Below are positions 12,708 through 24,726 of a stretch of 64,000 nucleotides of DNA, in pieces; position 1 is the first letter of the stretch; every line of letters begins with the position of its first letter. The stretch spans positions 13,387,892 through 13,451,891 of the forward strand of contig CM030714.1 in NCBI GenBank assembly GCA_017979445.1, written 5' to 3'. The position numbers and the translations under genes are program-made. The notes beneath the pieces are model-generated. The model was not told the origin of the DNA, made no database searches, and worked only from the letters and a program-made list of their open reading frames with translations. The DNA comes from Akebia trifoliata (Eukaryota; Streptophyta; Magnoliopsida; Ranunculales; Lardizabalaceae).

Positions 12708-14955
12708 TGGTAGACACCTTAATTTGATCAAACAAGCTCGAGAGTTCATTTGAATCCAATATCAAGGGTCAAATCAAGAGAATTTTGATCAATCAAATAG
12801 ACCCAAATCAAACCAATCAAGGAAATCAGATTCAATAAAAAAAATTGGTTTTTTCTTGGTTGTACCTACTAAACGGCCAAACATAAGAATAACTTTGCCA
12901 TTTAGTACATATGGCCAGGCCATTTTTTGTTCTTATATTATCTTTGGTGATGCTCAAGTTTAATTTGCCTTGGTCGTACCTAGCATACTCCAATTCAGTT
13001 AGGCAGTTAGAAAGCCCATGTGTGCATGAGATTCTTATTGAGGAATGACCTCATCTATCATCCTAAGTTGAATTTTCTCTTCTCTAATCCCCTCTTAATT
13101 TCGTTTCTACGCATGCTTTAAATCTCCAAATTCCCTCAAGCAAAGATCTTTTTGTAATCTAGTTAATCTTATAAATTTGACTATAAGTCTTGTTTGGTCC
13201 CCACTCAAGGATGATTATCTCTTCTTACCCAAGTTTGTTAGGGCTCATTAGAATGGATTCCCACTTTTACCCTTTTAATCTTCTTCAAAATTCACATGGC
13301 TCCCATGGCATTCAATGTAAATTGACTATCTTCCAAATCCTATGACCACTTTGTCCTCCCTACAGAATTCTTTAGAATTTGTCCCAATTGACCTTTGTAC
13401 CCATAATTTATTAAAGACTCTATCAAGGAAAGAGGATAAAGAGGTCAAAAACCTATTATCTAATTATGTGTCACTTGACTTGGTTATCTCATAATTGACT
13501 CAAAGCCTAAGGTTTAGGATCATCTTACCCTCCTCAAAGAATTCTCTATAAACTATTAGCTTTTACTAATTTATCCCTTATCATGATTGGTGAAACCCAT
13601 AGATGAGTGAAAGACCATCAATGCTAAGAGAGGAAAAATAATTTAGATTTTCCATGAAGTTTTCTATGAAATTATTGGGAACTTGAAGTTTTAGGACCAA
13701 TCTATTCTCAAGGATCTCCCAAAATCCTATAAATAGGAGATCCTTTCAAGACAAAAAGGGAAGAAGAATTAAAGTCACAAAATTCTGTCAAAATCACTTC
13801 TCAAAGCTCCTAAGCCCTCTAAAAGGTTAGTCAAACTTCTCCCAAGTAGTCAAACCTAAAAAGAACAAGAAAAAGACTCAGGTGGGGCTAAACCCTTCAT
13901 TTTCTCATATAATCTCCTCATTCTTACTACCCCCTCCTTTAATTTCAATTTTTTTTCCTTATTTACATGTTTTCTAGTTTAGTAATATAGATTTATATTT
14001 CCTTAGCTACAGGCTTGGGGAGAAAGAGTAATACATCTTAGAGGTGATCTCCCCAATAAGTCCTCAACAAGTTCCTTGAGAGCATTATAATAGGTTGTCT
14101 TTAATTTCATTTACTTCATGCAATTTAAATTCATAGTGTAGATGCTTTACTTTCCTTACTTTTCTTGTATTTTAAGTTTTCTAGTATAATGATTTTTTAT
14201 TTTTACTCTTCTTTGATGGCAATAGAGCTAGATAGTAAATCCTCTTAGGAGGTAATCTTTGCTTGATAAGCTCATCACATGCAAATACTTTGCACACTCA
14301 CCTCTAGAATAACTACAAGCAAGAGTGTAGGTGCTTATAGACTAATATTCAACCTTTAGAGCTAACAAAAATGGATAAAATCTCATGCATGTAGTTTTGA
14401 TTCTTATATGGTGTGATTTAAGTCATGAACCTCACTAGAAGATCAAACTAATAAACAAAATCTCCTAAGGGAACACAAATTTTTCTAGTAGCTTTGGAAC
14501 CTCAATGAAGAAATCCAAGTGGATTTTCATGAAAGTCTCAAACTCACAAAAAAAATCTAGCAAGCACTTACTTCTAGTCGGGGCTTGCTCATCATTTTGA
14601 TTTGCTATTTTTCAAAAATAAACTATAGGCAATTTTTCTATAACTTCTCTATAATCTACTCTATTTTCAAAACTCAAAAAAAAAAAAAAAAGAGTTTAAG
14701 ATTTCATTCTTGGTCAGGATGGGATGGACAAGGTGCTTAACACATTTCTAATCCCTCAATTGAATTTCCTTACCTAGAACTCTAAGTAGACCTTTACCTA
14801 TCTTTTGGATATGAGAGACATTACAAGCCAAGGAAAACAAAGTTTGAAAACAATTTTATGGTGTCCATTCACACCTTAATTGAATGGCGACCAATCCAAA
14901 ACCCAAGTAAATGAGCTCAAACCTCCCCAAAGGTTTCGAAGCCCACGTATCTACA
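12708..14955 (+). mobile_element. Solo LTR A, gypsy family with TGTAGACA termini
   Basis: It starts TGGTAGACACC and ends ATCTACA, close to the inverted ends TGTAGACA/TGTCTACA of copy C. A TATA box (TATAAATAG, 13728) lies 1020 bp from the start, almost the same spacing as in copies B and C. The block AGGTGCTTAACAC at 14731 matches the GGTGCCTAACACCTTCC motif common in Tat/Ogre-type LTRs. No PBS follows the right end, so it is a solo LTR. The flanks (GATAA, GTTAT) match only weakly. Confidence 0.7.
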
Positions 14956-16430
14956 GTTATATATAGAGAATCATTGTGGATTTGAGTCTTTTCATCGATG
15001 TATTTTGAATCCACCAACTCATGACCAGTTCATAAATAAAATCAACGATGAAAAAAAGTCTCAAACCTCTCATCGTCATCATTATTGTCAAAGTCTATCC
15101 TAAACTTTTTTGGGATCGACTAAACAAACTTTATTCTCCATTCAACTTTGTCAAAATTGAATTTGACAAATGATCAGAATTCATATTAGGAGATGACAAA
15201 ACTTCTACGCATGATATATGTAATTAACCCTCCTAGCACAAAGATTTTGTGACCTTATATTGTCATACTAGTTGTTTTTATAATACACCAATGATGAGTA
15301 ACCTTAAAAAAATAAAAATATCATACTCCCTTTCCTTTTTCCTATTTTTCTTCCAAGTGAGACAAACTCGTCAAGCACTAAAGATTCCCGTTGTAATGGT
15401 GAGAGAGTGATCAAGGATGATCATCAGATTACCATCGAAATTGTTTACTCTTCCTCGTAAACCTTTTTCCTTGTGTTAAATGACACCCCCACCCTCCCCT
15501 TTTTTTTTTCTTTGTATTTCCATATTTGGTGTGTTATATATAATTTCATCAATTGGTGTGGGAATCTAAACTATCATGACTTTTGGTGTATGAGTCTACC
15601 AAGGAGTGGGTCAAACTTTTCATCACTCCCCTATCATTTCTTCTTATATTACCCCTATTTCTTGGTTATTGATTGAGACATTAAATTGTTAGTGAACATT
15701 TTATTCCATAGACAAACTTGACCTTCTTGACAAACTGGTTCTAGTTTCCAATCCTTGTCCCTGAGGCAGAAGTTGTTTGAAATTGACTTTTATTTCCATT
15801 TTTTCTTTTACATTAATTAAGTCTTGTCCACATGGATAAGTTCAAATTAATCTCCATGTCTTTTGAAATTTGAAAACAAGTTATGTAAATTTCCATTTAA
15901 TCATGATTAATTTCACTTTGAACAACTCAAACGTTTCAGGAGAAAAAATATTGACTGTAAAATGATTGGGAACTATACTATAAATGTAAGATAATTATTG
16001 ATAAATTTGAGTAGAATAAATGACTTTGGACATGATTGAATGAAGAATAAGATTAGTCCAACTTTTTGGGATAAGGCTTTGGTGATGATTGGGGAGTTAG
16101 ACTTTGAAGTGGCCAGCCCGTTTCAAATTTTGAAGGAACCCTTCTCGTTAGACGACACGCGGTATTCTGTATTTTTTTTACGCCCTTACATTTTCCTCAA
16201 TATTTAGAATACCTCCTCACAAATGCGACGTGTACTTCAAAGAAGAGGGTTTCTTAAAAAATTTGAAGCGGGATAGTCGCTTTAAAGATATTTTCTAATT
16301 TGGGTTTTTTTTACTCACTGAAGGTAAGCATATCACTTCGAATTTATAAATAATTATGGACTGAACGATGAGACGTCTAAATAGGATTCAAACTATATTT
16401 GATTATGGTTTGAAATTTATTAGTGGTTGG
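14956..16430. other. Unassigned intergenic stretch
   Basis: I see no primer-binding site after solo LTR A, no coding frame and no clear repeat boundary. Confidence 0.4.
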
Positions 16431-16436
16431 TGCTAG

Positions 16437-16690
16437 GACTGTCAATGGGTCGGTTTGATCAGGGACCAATCTAATAAGGATCAAATCCGACCAGACAAAA
16501 CCAATCTGATAAGAATTCAATTAGACTAATGTTGGATCAGGTTTCAATTGGATCTCAATATTATGATCCAAATCCAATCTGACAACATATTAGATCATAT
16601 CCCATTTGATATACAAATTAATATAAATAAACTTCATATATTAATTTGATTAAAATTTTATTTTTTGTAAGATTGGATTCAATCCCACTA
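16437..16690. repeat. hAT-like MITE fragment (left end only)
   Basis: The start TAGGACTGTCAATGGGTCGG resembles the TAGGGTGGCAATGGGTCGG ends of the elements at 1230 and 62796. The interior has the same kind of CAATCTGATAA/GGATC repeats, but no matching right end was identified. Confidence 0.35.
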
Positions 16691-17054
16691 GGAAGACTGA
16701 ATTAAAACATAATTCTTAACTTTAAAATATTGAAAAATATTTTTATTTGCTTATTTGAGATCCACTTTTGAAACATTATCCATATAATACCTTCTGAAGT
16801 ATTATTTTTTAAAATATATAAAAATAAAAAAATTCTTTGTAAAATTTCTGAATAAATCGTTCCATTAATGTTTGCATGAGGATGGCCCCTCTCCATTTTG
16901 ATGAATATTTGAGATATTCAAATGTTTTAAAATTGATGACTAAAGATAGAAGTACCGATAAGGAAACAAACACGTGGCCAATCTAACAACCTCAAGAAGA
17001 AAACTTGGATACTGACATTGCTTTGAAAAATTGAACAAATCCAATGTATGTACC

Positions 17055-17287
17055 TTAAAAAGGGTTACTTGTCCTCTTGAGATTACAATCATGAAGCAAA
17101 AGCATTAATTGATGATGCCTTGGCTCTAGGGATGTACATTCGGGTACAAAGATCTGAACCCGCCCCATTTTTTTAGTATGGGTCGGATAGGCATGGAATA
17201 GGCTTTGGGTCGGGTACGGGTACAGATACAGGTACAGCAGGTAAGTAGTCAAGTTGTCTCAAGAGGATGATAAGTGATCCTTTTTAA
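17055..17287. mobile_element. TIR element with TTAAAAAGG ends
   Basis: The left arm TTAAAAAGGGTTACTTG (17055) and the inverted right arm ending at 17287 (TTAAAAAGGATCACTTAT on the other strand) share about 30 bp including CTCTTGAGA. A hAT-like fragment (TAGGGATGTACATTCGGG from about 17128) sits in the middle, so the element may carry a nested insertion. Its left part reappears inverted at 49578-49643. Confidence 0.5.
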
Positions 17288-17648
17288 CAACTCATCACAC
17301 ATCATAAGCCCCCAATGATGTTTTCATATAAGGGGGCTCCCTACTCCTATATAATATGAAAAGTTATTATTACAATTGAAAAGATTATAATTAATAATGA
17401 CCAACATATTTGTGGGTTTACATCTATAATTCTTGATCTATAACCTACTTGACTAGATCAATAAGGTTAACACAAATCATGTTCCTAAATCTACATCTAA
17501 TTTGTACATCCTTTCGAGTGAGCTAATTTCTAGCGATCCTTAACCTTTAAGGAAGTCCTCCCATCCCTGTACTGTCTATGCCAAGGTTTAAATTCTAATA
17601 ATATGGTAGGACTTCTACTTTCATCATTTATGACTACCTCTCTCTGTG

Positions 17649-18037
17649 CATGGGCGGAGCTAGTAAGGAGCTTGTGGTGGCAATTTTCCCTACGTAACTT
17701 TTTTTTGGATGGTTTTATATATTCTTTAATTTGAGATGTCCCCTATATTTTCATGTACATTTGTTCCCACTCCGTTATCACCCCCTTCCCCATTTGCCCT
17801 GACACCCTTACCTCCCTCCAATCTCCCTCCCCCCTTTCAATTTTTTGAAGATTACATTGCCTCTTAACTTGAGCCTTCTCTCATAAATTAATTGGAAATG
17901 ACTTAAATATCATTTTCTTCAATTTCTAATTATCAAAACTCTAAATTTCTTCCCAAAATCATTCATCTTCAAGTTCTTCAATTGTACCATTAACCAAAGT
18001 CTGCCCTCACTACAAGAAAATCCTGAGTTCGCCCCTG
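17649..18037. mobile_element. hAT-type MITE with perfect 8-bp duplication
   Basis: The ends are CATGGGCGGAGCTAG and, inverted, CAGGGGCGAACTCAG, matching the CAGGGGCGGA signature of plant hAT elements. The 8-bp sequence TCTCTGTG occurs immediately outside both ends (17641-17648 and 18038-18045). It is 389 bp long with no coding capacity. Confidence 0.8.
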
Positions 18038-18541
18038 TCTCTGTGGTTCCTTTGCGTCAATATGAGGAAGATTGGCTGGGGGGGTAGGGTAGGGGGACTT
18101 CTACATTGTTGGGTGTATCAACCATACTAATGAAGTGCTCAAACATCAATCCATCCAATCTATACTAGAGCTGATTTTCTTGCCTTAGTGTTGACAATTG
18201 CACACTAATGTTCGGTATACTATGCTTGAAACTAGTCTTGCATTCTTTGAATTTGTTCCTACAATGCTACAAACGTCTCTGTCTGGCTTGCGGGTATGTT
18301 GGAGAAAAGGTTGCATATGTGTTCCCCATCAAAAGGAACGGGTGGTCATTAGGAGAGCATTGAAGGGAGGTAGGTTAATGTTTTCTGCAATGGGGACTAG
18401 GTGGTTGTTTCTTATTTTTCATGAATGGTGTCAAAAGATGTGCAACTTTTCTGAATTTTACGCCCCTCAAGTACCTATTATATAGGGTATTTTTTTCTTT
18501 GTCAAGATTGACGAGTTCTAGTATTATTCTCTGATGATCTA

Positions 18542-18771
18542 GGGTATGTTTGATAAGAGAAAGTTGAATATGAGAGTTATCAACTCTAACTAATTGTTAA
18601 AGATTGTGTGTTTGGAAAGCTCAACTCACTAGCTCTCCAACTTCTTAAAATTAAAAAGCATTTGTACTTTCATACTAAGAGGTGAAAGTTGGCAACTCTC
18701 TCTCATTCCTTTTTGTTTTAAATTTTATTATTATGATAATATGATAATAAAACAAATAAGAATAAGAATAC

Positions 18772-18803
<32 letters not shown>

Positions 18804-21580
18804 GATAAAACTAAAATAATTAATAATAATAATAATAAAACCCATATTATCATAAAATAAATAATAATAATAAAACTTATATTATTATTTTATTATAGTA
18901 ATGTGAAAAGAAAATATAATAAAAAATAATTAATAACAATAAAAAACAAAAAATAAATAAATAATTATAGTAAAATTAAAATTAATTAATAATAATTCTA
19001 GACACCTCATTTTTGCCTAGGTCGAGTCCGAGAGCATTAAAAACCTTTCGAAAATGAGTTTGACGCAAAAAAAAAAAATTTTAAATTTTAAAACCCAACT
19101 TTCAAGAAGTCAAATGGCCCGAAGGCCATTTTTAGAGGGAATTTTAAGTTTGGCCGAACCTTACCTTTGACCAAACCATATTTAATCCCAGAATGACCTC
19201 ACCCACGTTAAAGGAAATTTTTGGTATGAGCGAACCTTAGGTTCAGCTAGGGTTGAATTTTGGTTAAATTTGACTTAGTCGAACCTTATGTTTAGCCAAA
19301 TTTGTTGGACAGTTAAGATCCATGTGTACTCGATTTTTTTTAGGAAAAATGACTCCCCTAACCCTTCTTAATAAGTTTTCCCTCAAGAAATCCTTCTTTT
19401 TTTTACTATTTGCCCATCTTCAACTCTCCAATAAATTCCACCACTTTAATTTTCTTGTAATTTCTCAAATCTCACTAACAATGACTTTATTTTACTTGAT
19501 CCCTACTCGAGGATACTTATCTCCCTAACCCAAGTTTGTTAGGACTTATTAGAGTAGATTCCCACTTTTACCCTTCTCATATTCTTCAAAATTCAAAGAA
19601 CTTTTATGGCATTCAATGTAATTAGACCAAGTAAGTTCAAGAGGTTTTGATAATTTTACCCAAGTTATAGGATTCTTTAGAACTTGTGAGTAAAAATTAG
19701 ATTAGTCTTACGTTTTTAGAGAGCTAATTATGTTAAATGACATTAATATCCAAAACCTAAATTCATATTTACATGTCATTTAGCCTAATTCCTTATTATT
19801 TGACCCAAAGTCAAAGTCTTTAGACTTTTTTAACCATCCTTGAGAATTCTCTAGAACTTGTTGTTTTTTACAATCATATTCTTTAATCATCATGATTGAT
19901 TAGACTCATAGAATTATAGAAGACAATCAAAGACTCTTTGATGAAGGGGTATTTGGTGTTTATTAAGGTTTTATTGAGAATAGTGAGAACTATAGGATTA
20001 AGGACAAGTTTATCCCCAATGGTTTCCCAAAAGTCTATAAATAGGAGACCCATCCAATGCCAATATAGAGGAGTTCATTTGGTAATTCAAAATTTTGCTC
20101 AAATCTCTCCCAAACTTCTCTAGCCTTTCTATTCTCTCAAACCTCTTCGAAATTCATAAAAGAAAAAAATAACAAGAAGAGAATAAGAAGACTAAGAAGA
20201 GATTAAACCCTCTATTTTCCCCTTCTAATCTCCCCCTTCTTATTATCCCATCTCTTTATTTTAAGCAATTTTCTTATTTGCAAGTTTACTTTCATGTTTT
20301 CTAATGTAACTTTCTAAATCTTTAATCTAGATACTGAGGAGAGAGAGAGTAATCTCTCCGATGGGTTATCTCCCCTAATAAGTCCTTAATAAGCTTCTTG
20401 AGAGCATTAGATTAGGATGATTTACTTTTATTTACCTTCATACAATTTAAATTTCATAATATAATTGTTTTACCATTCCATTTAATTTTCTTGTAAATTT
20501 AATTTCCTATATTAAATGTGTATTGATGGCAATAGAACTAAAAGAGTAAACCCTAGGAGGTAATCTTCTCTTGATAAATCCATCACAAGCATACACTTTG
20601 CACACACTCATTTCTAAAATGGCTACAAGCATAAGGTTTGGTTTCAACATGGTTTTATTCAATCGATGAAGATCACTTAAGACCCAAACTAACAAATAAA
20701 GTCTTCCAAGAGAGCACATAAACTTGTCTAGTAAATTTAGGACTTCAAATGATGAAATTCAAGTGGATTTTCATCAAAGTCCTTCGCTCACAAAAAAAAA
20801 AAAATCCTTAATTTGATTATTTTTTATAAATAAACTATAGTCAATCTTTAAAAAAAATTCTATAACTTCTTTTTATCTTTAAAACCTCAAAAAAATGAGT
20901 TTTTAATTTCACTTTCGATCACAATTGTAACCATCTTAGAATGAGAAGGACAAGGTGCCTAATACCTTCCTTGTCCCTTAACCGAATTCCCTTATCATAA
21001 AATCTTTAAGAAGACCTTTCCCTAGCCTTTGGATATGAGAGTGACTATAAGCCGAAAAAAAAAATAAAGAGGTTTTAAAACATTATTTTTATGGTGCCCA
21101 TTCACACCTTAATTGAATGGTGGTGACTCCTACACCTGCATAAATGAGTTCAAAATCCCAAAAGTTTCGAAGCTCATGTATATACAATGATAATAAAATC
21201 TATATTATTATTTTATTATAGTAATAAGAAAAGAAAAGGAAATAAAATAATGTAATAACAATACTAATAATAAAGTTTATATTACTAATTTTTTGTAACA
21301 ATGAGAAAAATAAATAATAATTAAAAATTAATTAATTAAATTTAAAAAAAAATAGTAATAATAAATAAATAAGAATTTGTCTTTAACCTCAATTATGAAG
21401 TTGGATTTAAAAGTAAAAGTTTCATCCTATTCCCAATGGATTTGGAACTCTATATAACTCCAAGGTGAATTTTTGTAAACCAAACACAAAAGTTATAATT
21501 AACACTCATTGTCAACTTTCAAAAGTTGAACACTTGAAAATCTAATTCTCACGGTGAACTCTTACTCATCAAACAAACCC
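18542..21580. mobile_element. Tourist-like TIR element interrupted by solo LTR B
   Basis: The left end GGGTATGTTTGATAAG and inverted right end GGGTTTGTTTGATGAG are each flanked by CTA (18539-18541 and 21581-21583), in keeping with the 3-bp duplication of PIF/Harbinger or Tourist elements. Without the inserted LTR it would be about 860 bp. Its interior is extremely AT-rich, with TTA/AAT trinucleotide runs (for example 18771-18802) on both sides of the insertion. No transposase is visible. Confidence 0.55.
19007..21186 (+). mobile_element. Solo LTR B, same gypsy family as A and C
   Basis: It starts TCTAGACACC (terminal TG mutated to TC) and ends TATACA. The TATA box (TATAAATAG, 20036) is 1029 bp from the start. 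Long collinear similarity to LTR A is visible, for example AAGTTTGTTAG at 13231 and 19532, and AGGTGC at 14731 and 20953. Flanks ATAAT and ATGAT match 4 of 5. It lies in the AT-rich interior of the Tourist-like element, so it is the younger of the two. Confidence 0.7.
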
Positions 21581-21952
21581 CTAGTCTTAATTGGGACTCT
21601 AATGTGATGCTTGTTAAAAACACCAATGATCAAGTTAGGAGAGGTCACCATAATGGCATAAAGAATACATACGTTTTCTGATTTGTGCTCCTCACCACTT
21701 AAAAGCTAGGGTCCCACTCCTTTTATAAAGGGAGGAATTAGCATTTATTGAGAACCATTATAATTAGGTCGATAATTATACTGCATTACTATATTATTGT
21801 GTAATCGACCTCTATCATCTCATTATTCTATAATTTCACTGACACATCATCAATTTCGTAGCTATTTGGCATAGTAGCATTTCATATCTCTTAGAGTGAT
21901 TACTTATTAATGAAATAGTTGAATAAATGGAGAATTTCATATTTGAAATTAA

Positions 21953-22890
21953 GATTGTGTTTGATTGTAGGAAAAATATTTGCCCTGCAAATCATATGTC
22001 AGGCAAATGATGTACTAGCGAATCATTTTCCTCTATTTAAGCAGATCATGGAAAATCTCTTTGTACTCTTTCATTTTAATTAGATCAAATAGATTTTTTT
22101 TGTTTAGATTTTTTTTGATTAATTTTATCCTTACTAACTGGGTAAGATTTCAAATGTTTCAAGGGTTGTTGAGCTCACCTTGTGGCATCCAAAACATGAT
22201 GCAATGCCACAGGATGTATAAGACAAAATTCTACGAACTTACCTTTAAAAATACTTAAAAATTATATTTTTCACCATTAAATTTTAATTTTAAATTTGGG
22301 AGCTCAATAACTATCCATTAAAACCTTGGATCAAGTCTAATTTATGTGATTTTTTATATATGAATTTTTACATGAAATCTAGAGGGCTATGGTGTTTGAT
22401 TCCCAATTTGGTAATCCATTTAAGTTCAATAACCCATGTTAGTAAGGATAGTGTTTCTCTTTCTTTTCTTTTTTTCTTTTTTTAAGCCTACATGTATCAA
22501 AATGGGTTATTAGTAATTTAAAATCACAATTAAAGGATTTTTAAAGATTATATAATAAAAGAAATGATATTTTTGTAAGTTTGAAAACTAACCACCATGA
22601 TTACAGGGCTTGTGGTTGCAATTTTATTGGTTTTTACCAAAATGATCTTCCTTAGATAAAGTTTAAAGTTAAAAAATGAGGGCATTTATGAGATCCAAAT
22701 TTAGGGTCATGTGGCAAATCATGCTCTTAGGGGGGGAGGGTGAGAAAAGATTTGCTGTCTCAAGAGGCATAATGCGTATGGAAATTATTTTTCCCTGCTT
22801 TTTTATCTATTTTGTACTCAAACACCGTTAAGTTGAAGTTTTCCACGACAATCTATTTTCCTTAGAGTTTGTCATGCAATCAAATACGCC
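21953..22890. mobile_element. Tourist-like TIR element, TAA duplication
   Basis: The left end GATTGTGTTTGATTG and inverted right end GGCGTATTTGATTG are flanked by TAA on both sides (21950-21952 and 22891-22893). It is 938 bp long with no open frame of note. Short shared words near the ends (GGAAAA, CCCTGC) support a palindromic subterminal structure. Confidence 0.5.
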
Positions 22891-23968
22891 TAATGATTCT
22901 CTCTCGTTTTAGAAAATAAGCAGTATGATCTATTTATATAAATTCTCTTGTTAAGATTACAAAGAGATGTCATGGATTAGGTTACAATTAGAACAAATAA
23001 GATAAGTAAGGTTGTGATACACTTTGTTATGTAAGAGAGAGTATTTAACTAACCTCTTATCTTAATTGTCCAAGTAAATATGAGGAAGTGGTTATTCTTT
23101 TAATAGTAGCTAAAAGAGATAATAGGTGAAATGGGGATCTCAGATTGACAGGAATTTGGACTAAATCCTATGTCTTCAAGGGACGTGACTCGATGTACAT
23201 AGTCAAATGTCTTTCTTGGGGTTAGGAGACTATGCGAGACTATCCATCCCCCGTACTTCCAACAAAAGGGAGATAGGTTAGATGAATCCCTCCACTCTAC
23301 TCTTGGGTGTAGGGGGTGAACAAAAAAGTGCCAAGTAGACATCGTACTAGATCATGAACCGACAAAGGAAACACTTTCATTTAAAAATTTGAACTTATGT
23401 TACCAATTTATTCCTACTAACATCCAACCAGAAAATATTACAACGCAAATCCATTCATAGTAAACTCATATTAGGTTCGTAAAATTCAACAAATCCATAC
23501 TAACCACTTAATTAACCTAACCATTCTCGTTTGTTGAATTTTGTCATTGGATTTGATAAACCAAATGGTGAAGAAACATCATAAGTTTTTAAAAATTAGA
23601 TTTTGCCTGTTATTCTTTTTTCTTCTTTTTCATATACATAAAATAATGATAATGAAAATACTATTATGCTACTTAGTCTAGATTTTTTTATTTTGGCCCA
23701 TCTAGGTTGACCTTAGTCTAGTCAATGGAACGTAGTAGGGACTGATATTTGTAACGCTTGAATCTTAACAATTTCCAAATTTCATAATTAGACCCTTTGC
23801 CCAGGATCTTTATCGTAGATCGACTCGAATTCCATTTGCAGTCAATTTGATTTTAAGATCTAGATCTAGGTGGCTACTCCAGCCATATACCCAAAACTTA
23901 AGATAAGAAAATCTAGAATTTGTTTTTCTTTTCTATTTTAGATCTCTTAAATTGTTATAGTTGTTATT
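22891..23968. other. Unassigned intergenic stretch
   Basis: No gene or bounded repeat recognised. It is the left flank of the nested retrotransposon block. Confidence 0.4.
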
Positions 23969-24146
23969 TGATAGACATTACTTTTTTTGTTTTGTAAGTT
24001 TTAAGGGCATACTTGTATTTTCTCTTTCTTTTGTAGGTTATGTATAACCAAGTACTCTTATGATGTAATCATCATCTTTTGTTTTCTTATAATAATACCT
24101 AAGCTTTCTTCCTCGTGAAACCTAATGTTACCCTCATCTGATATTA
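23969..24146 (+). repeat. 5' LTR of the host copia element
   Basis: It starts TGATAGACATTAC and ends TGATATTA. It is collinear with 46150-46312 over shared words such as AAGGGCATACTT, GATGTAATCAT and GAAACCTAA. The CA terminus has mutated to TA, while the 3' copy keeps TGATATCA. Confidence 0.7.
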
Positions 24147-24158
24147 TGGTACCACAAC
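24147..24158 (+). other. Primer-binding site of the host copia element
   Basis: TGGTACCACAAC directly abuts the LTR end and resembles the initiator-tRNA-Met complement (TGGTATCAGAGC) used by plant copia elements, with several mismatches. Confidence 0.5.
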
Positions 24159-24726
24159 AAAGATGAAAGCTCCTTTGAACAAAAAAAATTGGTATATTTT
24201 CAACTTTTTTTAAAAACAAATATTATATTGTATTTTTATGTGAATCATCTACACTAGGTTTCAATAGCTTTTATTTTACGTTCTTCATCAGATCTGAAGA
24301 TCTAATGACTGGCATTCAATCAAATACGTTCTTGCTGTGTTTGACTTTGATTCAATTTTCGAGCCTTGATTAATTTGTTCTTAGTACATGCATCTCAATA
24401 GATTCAATTAAATATACTGATGCAATCCCATTTTCATTAAACTGTTCAAGTTGAACTTCGAAGAAATCCGATTTCAGATCAAATCTTCATTAGACTATTC
24501 AAGCTGGACTTTGAAGAAATCTGTGATTTGTTTATGCTTTTGCGATATAGTATTATTTCTACTTCTATTTAGTAGACTTGATTTCTCATCAGATCTGCGA
24601 TCTGTTTGCTCTTATTGTTATACATTAGTTTATTGTTGGCTTGGACACTTGATGGTTCTTGATATTTCACAACCAGATTTTTAATCCAAATCAAATTAAA
24701 AGAATTATTCTCTTTAATATATGATG
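24159..24726 (+). other. Host copia leader
   Basis: This untranslated leader lies between the primer site and the gag start. It is interrupted at its right end by solo LTR E. Short internal duplications (TTCATTAAACTGTTCAAG and TTCATTAGACTATTCAAG) are visible at about 24434-24505. Confidence 0.45.

Noticed and set aside
12708..21186. LTRs A and B as the two LTRs of one 8.5-kb element
   Set aside because: No primer-binding site follows A, no coding sequence or polypurine tract lies between them, and B is embedded in the AT-rich interior of a separate TIR element with its own near-duplication.
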